Notes under the pieces: generated by a model
Seen by the model: only the letters and a program-made list of their open reading frames with translations
Databases searched by the model: none
Told to the model about the DNA's origin: nothing
Shown here: positions 44,801 through 53,110 of the stretch, one piece after another
How positions within the stretch are numbered: the first letter of the stretch is position 1
How the letters are laid out: each line of letters opens with the position of its first letter
Source of the DNA: Bog-950 sp964631835
GTDB lineage: Bacteria > Bacteroidota > Bacteroidia > Chitinophagales > LD1
DNA: 64,000 nt
Reading direction: 5' to 3'
Assembly (NCBI GenBank): GCA_964631835.1
Contig: CAZWAD010000017.1
Location: forward strand, 1 to 64,000
Program-made: the position numbers and the translations under genes

Positions 44801-45548
44801 CGGTAGCTGACGTGCATGCGGCATAAGCGGTGACGGTATAAGTCCCACCGGTAGAAACATTAATGGAAGATGTGATAGCACCGGTTGACCATTTATAAGC
44901 ATAATAACTTCCGGCATTGGCAATAGAAAAAGTAGAGGACTGTCCGCTGCAAATAGAAGTACCGCCCGAAAGAGATATGGCGGAGATGCTTCCGGGGGTG
45001 GTGGCGGTATTACCGGTAGCAAGAGTATCGGGCAGAGGACAGCTTCCGTCCAAAGCCTCAACCCGGGCAAAATATTTCAGGCCAAGCGATTCGGCATTTT
45101 GATTACTGACTGTAACGGGAAATATTCCAAACTGAACGTTAGCAGTTACGATAACCCGTATTTTATACTGCCCGGGAGCATCGTAAGTAGTTCCTGTTAT
45201 TCTAATACAGCCCGTACTGTTGCCATTAATGCGGTCTATAGATGAGCCGCTTCGCCAGCACAGGCCACACGGCATATTAGTTACAGTGTCAATTTCCACC
45301 CAGTTCAAATCATAGGTGCTTCCGCCCTGAACAACCTGTGCGGGCGTTCTGAAATGAATGACCTGGTCATAGGGAACACCAATTTGTGCGCAGGGCAAAC
45401 TGTCATAAGGTGGGTAGAAACCCGGTTGTGTAAGCGTGCCGATAGGGGTGCATACACTGCTGCCTGAAGGCTGCGCGCAATGTTGTGCATTTAGGTAATT
45501 TGCCAGAGAAACAAAGAATAAAGAAAAAGGGAGAATAAAGTTTTTCAT
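41889..45548 (-). CDS. Large T9SS-secreted adhesin-like protein with about 12 Ig-like repeats
   Basis: A 1219-residue exported protein with a signal peptide ending LNAQ. The N-terminal Cys-rich module (about 22-175) is homologous to that of the T9SS protein at 3501-5414. Twelve repeats of about 80 residues follow, each with FCxGxSVxLDAGxGYSAYSWS, a GTYxCTVTQNGC strand and NTVTVTVN; a thirteenth is degenerate. The last ~85 residues are a T9SS sorting domain (FRAMPNPASDVLNISYS ... ISSGIYLLGF). The paired Cys in each repeat (TFC and NGC) suggest a disulfide per domain. Probably a surface adhesin. Confidence 0.85.
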   Translation of the reverse strand: MKNFILPFSLFFVSLANYLNAQHCAQPSGSSVCTPIGTLTQPGFYPPYDSLPCAQIGVPYDQVIHFRTPAQVVQGGSTYDLNWVEIDTVTNMPCGLCWRSGSSIDRINGNSTGCIRITGTTYDAPGQYKIRVIVTANVQFGIFPVTVSNQNAESLGLKYFARVEALDGSCPLPDTLATGNTATTPGSISAISLSGGTSICSGQSSTFSIANAGSYYAYKWSTGAITSSINVSTGGTYTVTAYAACTSATASRTLTVNSNPTPTVTANGPTTFCAGSSVILDAGAGYSAYSWSNGGSGRTINVSQSGTYSCTVTQNGCTGSSNTVTVTVNNNPAPTITPGGATTFCDGGSVSLDAGSGYSAYSWSTGETTQAITASQSGSYTVTVTQNGCNGSSGPVVVTENANPSPTVTANGATTFCTGGSVTLNAGAGYSAYSWSSGETSQSINVTQSGNYTCTVTQNGCTGGSNTVTVTVNNNPSPIVTASGSTSICLGDSVILDAGAGYSAYSWSNGGTSQTTTVKQTGDYTCTVTENGCTGGSNLVHVDVTDAAATINANGPTTFCTGGSVVLDAGPGFSGYLWSDGVTSQTNIVTQSGTYDVTTTLNSCTAASNAVVITVTSNTLAPVITASPSLNICPGGTATLDAGSGYDTYLWSDNSTGQTLSATTAGTFDVTVTQGVCSGVASAVVNVGNFPVSVSISPAGPVNACEGDAIQLNAGGIFDTYAWSSGETTSSIQPTTTGSYILTVTSNSCIGTDTVEVTVNPLPQPAISPAGPVSACNGDMVMLDVPGTFDTYLWSNSDNTSMIHVTSSASYAVTVTLSGCSGSDTVLVTFNAVPSVTITPSGPVSVCEGTAVTLDAGAGFSAYAWSSTEQTQSIQPTATGTYSVTVTENGCDGTASVSVTINAIPQPAITPAGPVSACAGDNVILDAGSGYSSYNWSNGDLIQTTQPTATGTYTVDVTQNGCTGSDTVIVTFYTVPHATITPSGTQNICTGDSVVLDAGAGYSAYLWTGGTTTQTKTVTSTGTYDVTVTANGCSGASANPVTVFANITPNASINILTTETNPAVLQASPAGATYQWLLQLTPNGPYMPESSTSEYDTVTCGDIGEYHTVVVTQNGCSDTSAQVVVVCVGISDLADEVKFRAMPNPASDVLNISYSLSSASRITVSVSDITGRRIIEAMNETQQPGDYIRQIQLGSISSGIYLLGFSTATGSFNSKFVKE

Positions 45549-45605
45549 GTGTCGGAGTTTAGTGAATGTGAATATAGAAATCTGGAAATTATTTGCACAT
45601 AATTC

Positions 45606-45613
45606 TATATTTG
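45606..45613 (+). promoter_or_regulatory. -7 box TATATTTG for tRNA-Arg
   Basis: A perfect TAnnTTTG 13 nt before the first base of the tRNA. Confidence 0.6.
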
Positions 45614-45626
45614 CCCGCTCAAATTT

Positions 45627-45700
45627 GCACCCGTAGCTTAACTGGATAGAGCATCTGACTACGGATCAGAAGGTTAGGGGTTCGACTCCCTTCGGGTGCA
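45627..45700 (+). tRNA. tRNA-Arg (anticodon ACG)
   Basis: A full cloverleaf: acceptor GCACCCG/CGGGTGC, D arm GCTT...GAGC, anticodon stem TCTGA/TCAGA with loop CTACGGA giving anticodon ACG, and T arm AGGGG-TTCGACT-CCCTT. CCA is not encoded. The A34 is expected to be deaminated to inosine. Terminator follows. Confidence 0.96.
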
Positions 45701-45709
45701 CTGAAAATC

Positions 45710-45747
45710 AAATGGCTACAAGCAGTAAGCACTGTAGCCATTTTTTT
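45710..45747 (+). terminator. Intrinsic terminator of tRNA-Arg
   Basis: AAATGGCTAC / GTAGCCATTT form a perfect 10-bp stem followed by a T run. Confidence 0.85.
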
Positions 45748-45855
45748 ATTTACACAACTTGCACACTAATATCCAATTATTAACCAGTCAGATATTTGTA
45801 GTAATACTACCTGAAAGGTTCCGGGGGTGAGGGTACTAATGATATAACTGTTCGA

Positions 45856-46791
45856 TTACGCACTCAAGGTGCTGAGCACATTATTCATGTTACGAACGGC
45901 TTCTGCACTTTTGTTGAAAGCAGCCTGCTCTTCGGCATTCAGCTTATAGTCAATTATTTTTTCCCAGCCGTTTTTGCCAAGAACCACCGGAACACCAAGG
46001 CAAATATCTTTTTGACCGTATTCGCCATCCAGTGCTACGCAGCAGGTAAAAACTTTCTTTTCATCGCGCACAATGCTTTCGACCAAAGCGCAGCCGGCAG
46101 CGCCCGGTGCATACCAGGCAGATGTGCCTATCATTTTAGTAAGCGTTGCGCCTCCAATCATTGTATCTGCCGCTACTTTGTTCAGCGTTTCGGCATCTAA
46201 AAGGTTGCTTACCGGGTGACTGCTGAGCGTAGCCAAACGGGTAAGCGGAATCATGGTGGTATCACCATGCCCGCCAATAACAAATGCATGGAGGTCGCCT
46301 GCCGAGCAATGCAGCGCTTGCGATAAATAATAGCGAAAGCGTGCGCTGTCAAGAATTCCGCCCATGCCTATAATCCGGTTTTTCGGAAGCCCGCTGGATT
46401 TCAACGTAAGGTAGGTCATGGTATCCATCGGGTTACTGATAACTACAATAATAGCATTAGGCGAGTGTTTCAGAATATTCCCGGTAACACCTCTTACTAT
46501 TGCGGCATTGGTGCCTATGAGCTCTTCCCGTGTCATGCCAGGCTTACGGGGAATGCCAGAAGTAATTACCACTACCTCGCTCCCTGCGGTTTTGGTATAG
46601 TCATTTGTTGAGCCTGTAATCTTGGTATCGTATCCCAGCAAGGCAGAAGTTTGATTCATGTCCTTGGCTTTTCCCTCTGCAAGCCCTTCCTTAATATCAA
46701 GTAGAACCAGTTCCTGACATAGTTCTTTACGGGCAATATTATCTGCCACTGTTGCGCCTACAGCACCTGCACCTACCACAGTAATTTTCAT
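45856..46791 (-). CDS. mdh: Malate dehydrogenase
   Basis: A 311-residue NAD-dependent enzyme of the LDH-like MDH group, interconverting malate and oxaloacetate in the TCA cycle. The ATG at 46791 begins the Rossmann strand MKITVVGAGAVGATVA; a longer upstream frame crosses the promoter and is rejected. Also visible are the SGIPRKPGMTREEL loop with the substrate arginines, VISNPMDTMTYLTLK, GMGGILDSARFRYYL and the catalytic VIGGHGDTTMIPL with the active-site His. Length is normal. The promoter matches the Bacteroidota consensus exactly. Confidence 0.95.
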   Translation of the reverse strand: MKITVVGAGAVGATVADNIARKELCQELVLLDIKEGLAEGKAKDMNQTSALLGYDTKITGSTNDYTKTAGSEVVVITSGIPRKPGMTREELIGTNAAIVRGVTGNILKHSPNAIIVVISNPMDTMTYLTLKSSGLPKNRIIGMGGILDSARFRYYLSQALHCSAGDLHAFVIGGHGDTTMIPLTRLATLSSHPVSNLLDAETLNKVAADTMIGGATLTKMIGTSAWYAPGAAGCALVESIVRDEKKVFTCCVALDGEYGQKDICLGVPVVLGKNGWEKIIDYKLNAEEQAAFNKSAEAVRNMNNVLSTLSA

Positions 46792-46814
46792 ATAGATTGT
46801 TTTTTTAGCGGGTG

Positions 46815-46845
46815 CAAACATATATGAAAATGAAAATTCTCCAAA
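46815..46845 (-). promoter_or_regulatory. Consensus Bacteroidota promoter of mdh
   Basis: On the minus strand TTTG (46845-46842), a 19-nt spacer, then TATGTTTG (46822-46815) match TTTG-N19-TAnnTTTG exactly. The ATG is 23 nt downstream. Confidence 0.75.
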
Positions 46846-47052
46846 TGACATAAACGGACATAATATCCTTTTATTTACTGTCCAAATGGAATTGTGCGCT
46901 TTTTGAAACAAGTTCAGGATAAACGCAAACATGAATCAATTATTAAGAGACAGTGTCACTGGAAAAAGATTAAGCAGTTAGTGAAAGCATTAAAGCGTTT
47001 TTGTATTGAAAAGATTTACTTGCTTTGAATTATTAATTAATTATTTGCCCGA

Positions 47053-48669
47053 ATGAAATTGATTTTAACGGTTACCAAACCTGTATTAGTGTTTATGCTA
47101 TCAGTATTTACATTGTTCTCTTATTCACAGGGTTGGCAATGGGCAAAAGGTGAAGGGGATATTGGCAATGAAGCCGCTAACTCGGTAGCTTTTGATGATT
47201 TCGGTAATGTATATATCACCGGCAACATTGCAGGCATGATAAATTTTGGGGGAACTGTTTATCAGGGTAGGGGAATTTATGAGGTGTTAATAGCCAAGTA
47301 TTCAGCACAGGGTAGTCTGGTTTGGGTAAAAACAGCAGGAGGAAAGGAAAATGACCAGGGAACATTTATCCGGTACAACAAGAACTATATTTATGTTACC
47401 GGTTATTTTTCAGACACCGCTTGGTTCGATAACAAAATGCTGGTAAGCCGGGGTGATCAGGATGTTTTTCTTGCTAAGTACGACTTAATAGGGAACCTGA
47501 TGTGGGTCAGGCAGGCGGGCGGAGCAAATTTTGATTACGGTACTTCAGTTGATGTAGATAATACCGGGAATGTCTATGTCACAGGCGGGTATGAATACGA
47601 TATTTGGTTTGGTTCAGCCCAGTTAACCACCTCCAATGTTTACAATGAATCTTTTTTTGCAAAGTATGATAATGCAGGAAATCTTCTGTGGGCTAAGACA
47701 ACAGCGGGCAATGGCTCTAATCTTATTACCGGTGTTGCTTTTGATTACCGTAATTCGGTTTACCTAACGGGTTATTTTGGAAGTAATTTCAATATAGGAA
47801 ATTGTTCTGTAAATTCTGCTACTCCGAGCTACGATGTTTTTCTGTCGAAGGTAGATTCTGGCGGTAATTGTGTTTGGTTAAAACGTGCAGGTAGCACTAA
47901 CGAGGATGCGTCACACGGAGTTTGCAGCGATAAAGAAGGTAATCCATCCATTGCCGGCTATTTCCTGGGAACTGCATATTTCGACAACCACTCCGTTACA
48001 TCACTTGATTACAATGATATTTTTGTAGCGCATTACGATTCGCTGGGAAATAACTTATGGGCTGTAGCGGGTAACGGAACTCAACTTGATGTACCGTACG
48101 GAATAGCAGCCGATGCAACCGGAAACATTTATGTTACTGGAATGTTCGAATTCGGTGTCAATTTTAATGGAAGTGTTATCACTGGTCCTGACCGTGATAT
48201 TTTCCTTATAAGTTTTGACAGGAACGGCAGTGTACGATGGCTGGCTCATGCCGGTGGTTTGAATACCGACTGCGGGATAGGAGTGGCTGTTTCCAATACC
48301 GGGAAAGTAGCTGTAGCTGGTTATTACTTATACACGAATTTTTTCGGCAGCATCCAAATCGACTATGCTGTAGGCAACGATTTGTTCGTGGCTGTTTACG
48401 ACCCGCTTTTTGTTGGGATAAATGAGATTGATGATTTGCAGGTTTTTCTTTATCCCAATCCTTGTCAGGATATTATCAATTGTCAATTACCGGTTAAAAG
48501 TTTAGAAAACACTTGGCTGAGAATTTATACTTCCTTTGGAGAGAAAATTTATGATTGTAAAATTTCTGACAACTGGCAAATGGCAACCAATAACTGGCAA
48601 GTTGGTATTTATTTTGCGGAATTCTTATCAGGAGATAAGCGAAGAACTATTAAACTGCTAAAGCAGTAA
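47053..48669 (+). CDS. T9SS-secreted SBBP-repeat (beta-propeller-like) protein
   Basis: A 538-residue exported protein with a signal peptide (MKLILTVTKPVLVFMLSVFTLFSYSQ). About eight SBBP-type repeats run from 27 to 455, with the pattern DDFGNVYITGNIAG...NFGG then VLIAKYSAQGSLVWVKTAGG; others include VDNTGNVYVTGGYEYDIWFG and ADATGNIYVTGMFEFGVNF. The last ~80 residues are a T9SS sorting domain (VFLYPNPCQDIINCQLPV ... VGIYFAEFLSG). Surface or released protein; role unknown. Confidence 0.85.
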   Translation: MKLILTVTKPVLVFMLSVFTLFSYSQGWQWAKGEGDIGNEAANSVAFDDFGNVYITGNIAGMINFGGTVYQGRGIYEVLIAKYSAQGSLVWVKTAGGKENDQGTFIRYNKNYIYVTGYFSDTAWFDNKMLVSRGDQDVFLAKYDLIGNLMWVRQAGGANFDYGTSVDVDNTGNVYVTGGYEYDIWFGSAQLTTSNVYNESFFAKYDNAGNLLWAKTTAGNGSNLITGVAFDYRNSVYLTGYFGSNFNIGNCSVNSATPSYDVFLSKVDSGGNCVWLKRAGSTNEDASHGVCSDKEGNPSIAGYFLGTAYFDNHSVTSLDYNDIFVAHYDSLGNNLWAVAGNGTQLDVPYGIAADATGNIYVTGMFEFGVNFNGSVITGPDRDIFLISFDRNGSVRWLAHAGGLNTDCGIGVAVSNTGKVAVAGYYLYTNFFGSIQIDYAVGNDLFVAVYDPLFVGINEIDDLQVFLYPNPCQDIINCQLPVKSLENTWLRIYTSFGEKIYDCKISDNWQMATNNWQVGIYFAEFLSGDKRRTIKLLKQ

Positions 48670-48680
48670 TAACTCAAGAA

Positions 48681-49361
48681 CTATTCACTTACAATTCTCA
48701 CTTCTGTTCTTCTGTTTTTCTGCCTTCCTTGGGGAGTATCGTTATATGCGACAGGTTGAGTATCTCCATAGCCTTTGGCGGCCACACGTTCAGGAGCTAT
48801 TCCTTTTTTGATTAAATAATCTCTTACTGTATTCGCACGGTCTTCAGATAGTTTCTGGTTGCTTTCCGGAGTGCCAACGTTATCAGTATGTCCCGCAATT
48901 TCAATAACCAAACTCTCCTTTTTACCCATGTATTCTGCCAGTTCATTCAACTCCTTGTACGATTCACCACGCAAGGTTGATTTTCCTGTGTCAAAAAAAA
49001 CATTGTCGAGCGTATAAATTTTGGGAGGCGAAATTTTAAGTGTATATCCGAATGTGAGCAGTTCTTTCACATCGGGTATTTCAAGTGTTTTGTAATCTTG
49101 ATTTTCAGTAAATGCCTTGTACTGTACTTTGTATTTCTGTGCTTTAGGAATTAAGAGTGAAAATTTTCCATCTGCGTTTGTTGTTCCGGTATAGGTTTTC
49201 CCATCTTTCAGTGAAACGAAAGTTATTTCCTCGCCCTTCAAAGGTTTATCTTTATCATTAACTACCGATACATTTAACAAGGCATCTGTAGCAGTTGGTT
49301 CTAGGGTTTGAGCTGATACGTCTAAAATTCCAAGGGATAAAACGAAAAGAATATTTTTCAT
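48681..49361 (-). CDS. OmpA-family protein with N-terminal carboxypeptidase-regulatory-like domain
   Basis: A 226-residue exported protein. After the signal peptide, residues 25-105 form a small beta-sandwich (LNVSVVNDKDKPLKGEEITF, then TGTTNADGKFSLLIPK). The C-terminal OmpA-like peptidoglycan-binding domain (about 115-226) shows VFFDTGKSTLR, IEIAGHTDNVGTPESNQKLS, RANTVRDYLIKKGI and KNRRTEVRI, with the Asp and Arg that contact meso-DAP. It probably links outer membrane or periplasmic components to the cell wall. Confidence 0.87.
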   Translation of the reverse strand: MKNILFVLSLGILDVSAQTLEPTATDALLNVSVVNDKDKPLKGEEITFVSLKDGKTYTGTTNADGKFSLLIPKAQKYKVQYKAFTENQDYKTLEIPDVKELLTFGYTLKISPPKIYTLDNVFFDTGKSTLRGESYKELNELAEYMGKKESLVIEIAGHTDNVGTPESNQKLSEDRANTVRDYLIKKGIAPERVAAKGYGDTQPVAYNDTPQGRQKNRRTEVRIVSE

Positions 49362-49439
49362 AGTTACTCCTGATTAGAAAAGTGAACTTAGTTATTGTAA
49401 CGATTACGTAAGAAAAATAGTATTGAAAGTATTTTGTTG

Positions 49440-51230
49440 TCAATCATTTAACTTCAGAACAGCAATAAATGCCTCCTGAGGGACTTCTACTTTACCGAAT
49501 TGCCTCATTTTCTTTTTACCTTTTTTTTGTTTTTCGAGAAGTTTGCGTTTACGCGAAATATCTCCTCCATAACATTTGGCAGTTACATCTTTTCTCAAAG
49601 CCGAAATATTTTCGCGTGCAATAATCTTGGAACCTATAGCCGCCTGAATCGGAATCATAAACATCTGTCGTGGGATAATTTCCTTCAGTTTTTCACACAT
49701 TTTCCGGCCGAAGTCTTCAGCTTTGCTCCGGTGTATCATCGAACTGAAAGCATCAATCTGCTCTGCATTCAGAAGAATATCAAGTTTAACCATATCACCG
49801 GGACGATAGCCAATCGGGTGATAATCAAACGAAGCGTAACCGCGCGAAATAGATTTGAGCCGGTCATAAAAATCAAAAACAATTTCAGCCAGCGGCATTT
49901 CGAACTGAAGTTCAACCCGGTCTTCGGTTAAATAACTTTGGTTAGTGAGAATACCACGTTTATCCATACACAAAGTCATAATTGAGCCGATGTATTCAGG
50001 CTTGGTAATCACCTGTGCTTTAATGTAAGGTTCTTCAATTCGCTCTATACGTGTAACCTCTGGCATATCAGCCGGGTTATGAATGGTCAGTTTTTGACCG
50101 TTGCTTAAGTATGCATCATAACTTACTTGCGGAACGGTAGTGAGAATATTCATATCATACTCCCTCTCCAACCTTTCCTGAACAATTTCGAGGTGAAGTA
50201 ATCCAAGAAACCCGCAACGGAAACCGAAGCCAAGTGCAACTGAACTTTCCGGTTCAAATACTAACGATGCATCGTTTAACTGTAACTTCTCAAGCGAATC
50301 GCGTAAATTGGAAAAATCATCATTGTCAATAGGGTAAATTCCGGCAAATACCATGGGCTTTACATCTTCAAAACCATGAATTCCTTCTTTACACGGATTT
50401 TCTGTAAGTGTAATGGTATCACCTACTTTAATTTCCTTAGCATTTTTTATTCCGGTAATCACGTATCCTACATCACCGGTTCTTACTTCCGGATGAGGTT
50501 CCAAATCAAAACGCAGACAGCCTACTTCATCGGCAATATAATTACCACCGGTATTTACGAACTTAATTTTGTCACCCTTTTTCAACATTCCATCTACTAC
50601 ACGGAAATAAGCTACTACACCCCGGAAAGAATTGAACATGGAGTCGAATATGAGAGCACGCAATGGAGCCTGGGGATTTCCCTTTGGTTCAGGTAGTTTT
50701 TCTATAATAGCTTCAAATATTTTATCAACGCCTTCACCGGTTCTACCGCTGGCACGTATTATTTCTTCACGTTTACAGCCTACGAGTTGCATCATCTGGT
50801 CTTCCACTAACTCCGGTTCAGCACCCGGCATGTCAATTTTGTTTACAATCGGTATAATAGTTAGTCCCTGGTCGAGAGCCAGATAAAGATTAGAGATAGT
50901 TTGCGCCTGAATTCCCTGCGAAGCATCCACGAGCAAAAGGGCGCCTTCACATGCGGCAAGCGAACGTGAAACTTCATAGCTGAAATCAACATGCCCAGGG
51001 GTGTCAATCAGGTTAAGAACATATTTCTTCCCCTTGTGAACGTAATCCATCTGGATAGCGTGACTCTTAATGGTGATGCCTCGCTCACGCTCCAAATCCA
51101 TGTTATCAAGCACGGTATCCATCATCTCTCTATCACTTATGGCTTTGGTAGTTTCAATCAGGCGGTCGGCCAGGGTTGATTTGCCGTGGTCAATGTGAGC
51201 TATGATGCAAAAATTGCGGATATTTTCCAT
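49440..51230 (-). CDS. lepA: Elongation factor 4 (LepA), back-translocase GTPase
   Basis: A 596-residue translational GTPase. G1 is AHIDHGKSTLADRLIE, the RERGITIKSHA switch I follows, G3 DTPGHVDF, G4 NKID. The LepA-specific domain is present (AEDFGRKMCEKLKEIIPRQMF, then AAIGSKIIARENI and the basic SRKRKLLEKQKKGKKKMRQ). Length is normal. A TATATTCG box lies 8 nt before the ATG. Confidence 0.96.
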   Translation of the reverse strand: MENIRNFCIIAHIDHGKSTLADRLIETTKAISDREMMDTVLDNMDLERERGITIKSHAIQMDYVHKGKKYVLNLIDTPGHVDFSYEVSRSLAACEGALLLVDASQGIQAQTISNLYLALDQGLTIIPIVNKIDMPGAEPELVEDQMMQLVGCKREEIIRASGRTGEGVDKIFEAIIEKLPEPKGNPQAPLRALIFDSMFNSFRGVVAYFRVVDGMLKKGDKIKFVNTGGNYIADEVGCLRFDLEPHPEVRTGDVGYVITGIKNAKEIKVGDTITLTENPCKEGIHGFEDVKPMVFAGIYPIDNDDFSNLRDSLEKLQLNDASLVFEPESSVALGFGFRCGFLGLLHLEIVQERLEREYDMNILTTVPQVSYDAYLSNGQKLTIHNPADMPEVTRIERIEEPYIKAQVITKPEYIGSIMTLCMDKRGILTNQSYLTEDRVELQFEMPLAEIVFDFYDRLKSISRGYASFDYHPIGYRPGDMVKLDILLNAEQIDAFSSMIHRSKAEDFGRKMCEKLKEIIPRQMFMIPIQAAIGSKIIARENISALRKDVTAKCYGGDISRKRKLLEKQKKGKKKMRQFGKVEVPQEAFIAVLKLND

Positions 51231-51238
51231 CAGGGGCG

Positions 51239-51246
51239 CGAATATA
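51239..51246 (-). promoter_or_regulatory. -7-like box TATATTCG for lepA
   Basis: On the minus strand TATATTCG is followed after 8 nt by the lepA ATG, the same spacing as prfC. Confidence 0.4.
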
Positions 51247-51272
51247 GCCGAAATGAAGAATTGCGAAACAGG

Positions 51273-52313
51273 TTACTTTTCGTTTGATTTTTTCAAAGTA
51301 AAGGCAAAGGTTGTACCCACGCCTATTGTACTGCGAACATTAATAGTCTGGTTATGGGCTTCAATGATATGTTTTACAATAGCAAGCCCTAAACCGGTAC
51401 CTCCCTGTTCGCGCGAGCGATGTTTGTCAATCCGGTAAAAACGTTCGAATAGTCGGTGCAGATGTTTTTCGGCAATTCCAATTCCATTATCAGTCACTTC
51501 TATCAAAATGTTTTCATCCATATCATAAAAGCCTGCCGAGGTTTTCCCATTGGGATTTCCGTATTTAATAGAGTTATCAATCAGATTGGTAATTACCTGG
51601 CGTATTTTTTCTTTATCTGCAAATACATAGCAAGGCTTATCTGTGCTTTTCTTTATTTGGAGAGTAATATTTTTTTGGGATGCTTTAAACTCCATGGTTT
51701 CCATAACCTCTTTTACCAACTGACATATATCAAAGGTATCTTTGATTAAAGATTCATCACCGGTTTCCAATCTCGATATTTCATCTAAATCGTCTATAAG
51801 ATTGTTTAGACGGTCAATGCTTTTGGCGGTTCGCTCCAGGAAAGTCTTAGCAGTTTCCGGCTCGTTTACCGCGCTATCAAGGAGAGTATGTACATACCCC
51901 TGAATATTAAACAATGGGGTTTTAAGCTCATGAGAAAGATTACCGATGAATTCTTTACGGAATTTCTCCATTTTTTTCAGGTTTTCGATTTCGCGGCTTT
52001 TGTCCTGAACCCAATCCTTTACCTGAGTTTCCATTTCCAGCAGCGGGTCATTACTGCTGCTTTCTCCAATGGACTCCTTCAGACTTTTGCTGAGCTTAAA
52101 CTGATGAATAATTTTGTATACCAGCCTGATTCGGTTCCGTAAATAAACTTCAACGACATAATAAAACAGGAGGGATGAAAGTACAAAAACAGCAGCAAAA
52201 ATAACTGTAAAATGAAGCCATGAAGATTCAAAATATAAGCCTATAAAACTAATGATAAATGACAGCGCTAAAGAAACAAGGATAGTAAGTGTTCGGGGCG
52301 ATAGATTGTTCAT
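51273..52313 (-). CDS. Membrane sensor histidine kinase (PhoR/BaeS-like)
   Basis: A 346-residue kinase with two N-terminal membrane helices (about 9-27 and 33-53) and almost no periplasmic loop. The HisKA domain carries EFIGNLSHELKTPLFN with phospho-acceptor His128. The ATPase domain has the N box (VITNLIDNSIKYG), G1 (VTDNGIGIA), F box (LFERFYRID) and G2 (GGTGLGLAIVKHI). No sensory domain beyond the membrane part and no response regulator gene adjacent, so it is an orphan here. Signal unknown. Confidence 0.9.
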   Translation of the reverse strand: MNNLSPRTLTILVSLALSFIISFIGLYFESSWLHFTVIFAAVFVLSSLLFYYVVEVYLRNRIRLVYKIIHQFKLSKSLKESIGESSSNDPLLEMETQVKDWVQDKSREIENLKKMEKFRKEFIGNLSHELKTPLFNIQGYVHTLLDSAVNEPETAKTFLERTAKSIDRLNNLIDDLDEISRLETGDESLIKDTFDICQLVKEVMETMEFKASQKNITLQIKKSTDKPCYVFADKEKIRQVITNLIDNSIKYGNPNGKTSAGFYDMDENILIEVTDNGIGIAEKHLHRLFERFYRIDKHRSREQGGTGLGLAIVKHIIEAHNQTINVRSTIGVGTTFAFTLKKSNEK

Positions 52314-52323
52314 GATTAACGAG

Positions 52324-52331
52324 TGAAAATA
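52324..52331 (-). promoter_or_regulatory. -7-like box TATTTTCA for the histidine kinase
   Basis: On the minus strand TATTTTCA is followed after 10 nt by the kinase ATG. Confidence 0.3.
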
Positions 52332-52421
52332 AAAAAGGCGGCTATTACGGATGAAAGTTTGAGAAATAAGCTATTATTTACTGTTTTTTTTGTTACTTTG
52401 CGCTCCAAAACCAACATTAAG

Positions 52422-52625
52422 ATGAATTTACAAGAAAAGGTAGAGGCCATTAACAACGATGTTATACAGGCGAAAAACGGAATTGATAGTTTGGGGTATA
52501 AGTATTCTTTCCCTATTACTGTAATAGCCCGGGGAACAAAATCCGGTTTGTCAGTAACCGTTGACCGTGATTTTGATAAAGCAGCAGAACTGGCGTTTAA
52601 ACGAAGGACTGCAAGTCAATCCTGA
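52422..52625 (+). CDS. Small conserved-looking protein, unknown function
   Basis: A 67-residue protein, MNLQEKVEAINNDV at the start, then SLGYKYSFPITVIARGTKSG and VTVDRDFDKAAELAFKRR. The ATG at 52422 is chosen over an upstream in-frame ATG at 52323 that lies in the divergent promoter area; a -7-like TTACTTTG with the typical GCGCTCC follow-on stands 21 nt before it. No family recognised. Its 3' end overlaps the convergent 114-residue gene by 29 bp. Confidence 0.6.
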   Translation: MNLQEKVEAINNDVIQAKNGIDSLGYKYSFPITVIARGTKSGLSVTVDRDFDKAAELAFKRRTASQS

Positions 52626-52941
52626 TACCCGAACGGGTAATAAACTCCTCTATACTCATATCAATCCAAACCCTTTTCAGAGGTTCGGAGTTTAGTATCA
52701 GTGCTACAGTATAGTGCTTATCAATAAACGACTGCCTAAGGTTTTCAGCCGTAGTATTGTGTATGTTTGTTTCGTATGAAACAATGAATGACCTGCGCAA
52801 TTGCTTGTCGTAGGGGACCACAACAAATTCTCTCCATTCAAATACAGAGTTATCTTTCAGAACTATGGGGGTGTTATACTCCACAGTCAAGTAGTTGCAA
52901 AGGCGCTTGGCAGCGGAAAGTGATGTTTTAAATTCTTCCAT
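52597..52941 (-). CDS. Protein of unknown function, 114 residues
   Basis: A soluble protein starting MEEFKTSLSAAKRLCNYL; the ATG at 52941 is preferred because TAGTTTTG, a perfect TAnnTTTG, lies 8 nt before it. The sequence mixes strands (EWREFVVVPYDKQLRRSFIV) and helices and ends with DMSIEEFITRSGIRIDLQ. No family or motif recognised. Convergent and overlapping by 29 bp with the 67-residue gene. Confidence 0.55.
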   Translation of the reverse strand: MEEFKTSLSAAKRLCNYLTVEYNTPIVLKDNSVFEWREFVVVPYDKQLRRSFIVSYETNIHNTTAENLRQSFIDKHYTVALILNSEPLKRVWIDMSIEEFITRSGIRIDLQSFV

Positions 52942-52949
52942 GACGCGGG

Positions 52950-52957
52950 CAAAACTA
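52950..52957 (-). promoter_or_regulatory. -7 box TAGTTTTG for the 114-residue gene
   Basis: A perfect TAnnTTTG on the minus strand, 8 nt before the ATG at 52941. Confidence 0.45.
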
Positions 52958-53110
52958 CAAAGTTTTTTAAAAAATTGTTCAGAGATATACGAAGAATTCA
53001 ATAGTCCGTTATTATAAGAGGTCAATAAACTGGAAAGGTGTCTAAATTTTTACAATTCTGTGACAATTGAATCGAAAACATTATCTATCTTGCACGGTAA
53101 TTAACCACCC

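Noticed and set aside
46792..46932. N-terminal extension of malate dehydrogenase
   Set aside because: It would cover the consensus promoter; the family starts at the MKITVVGAG strand.
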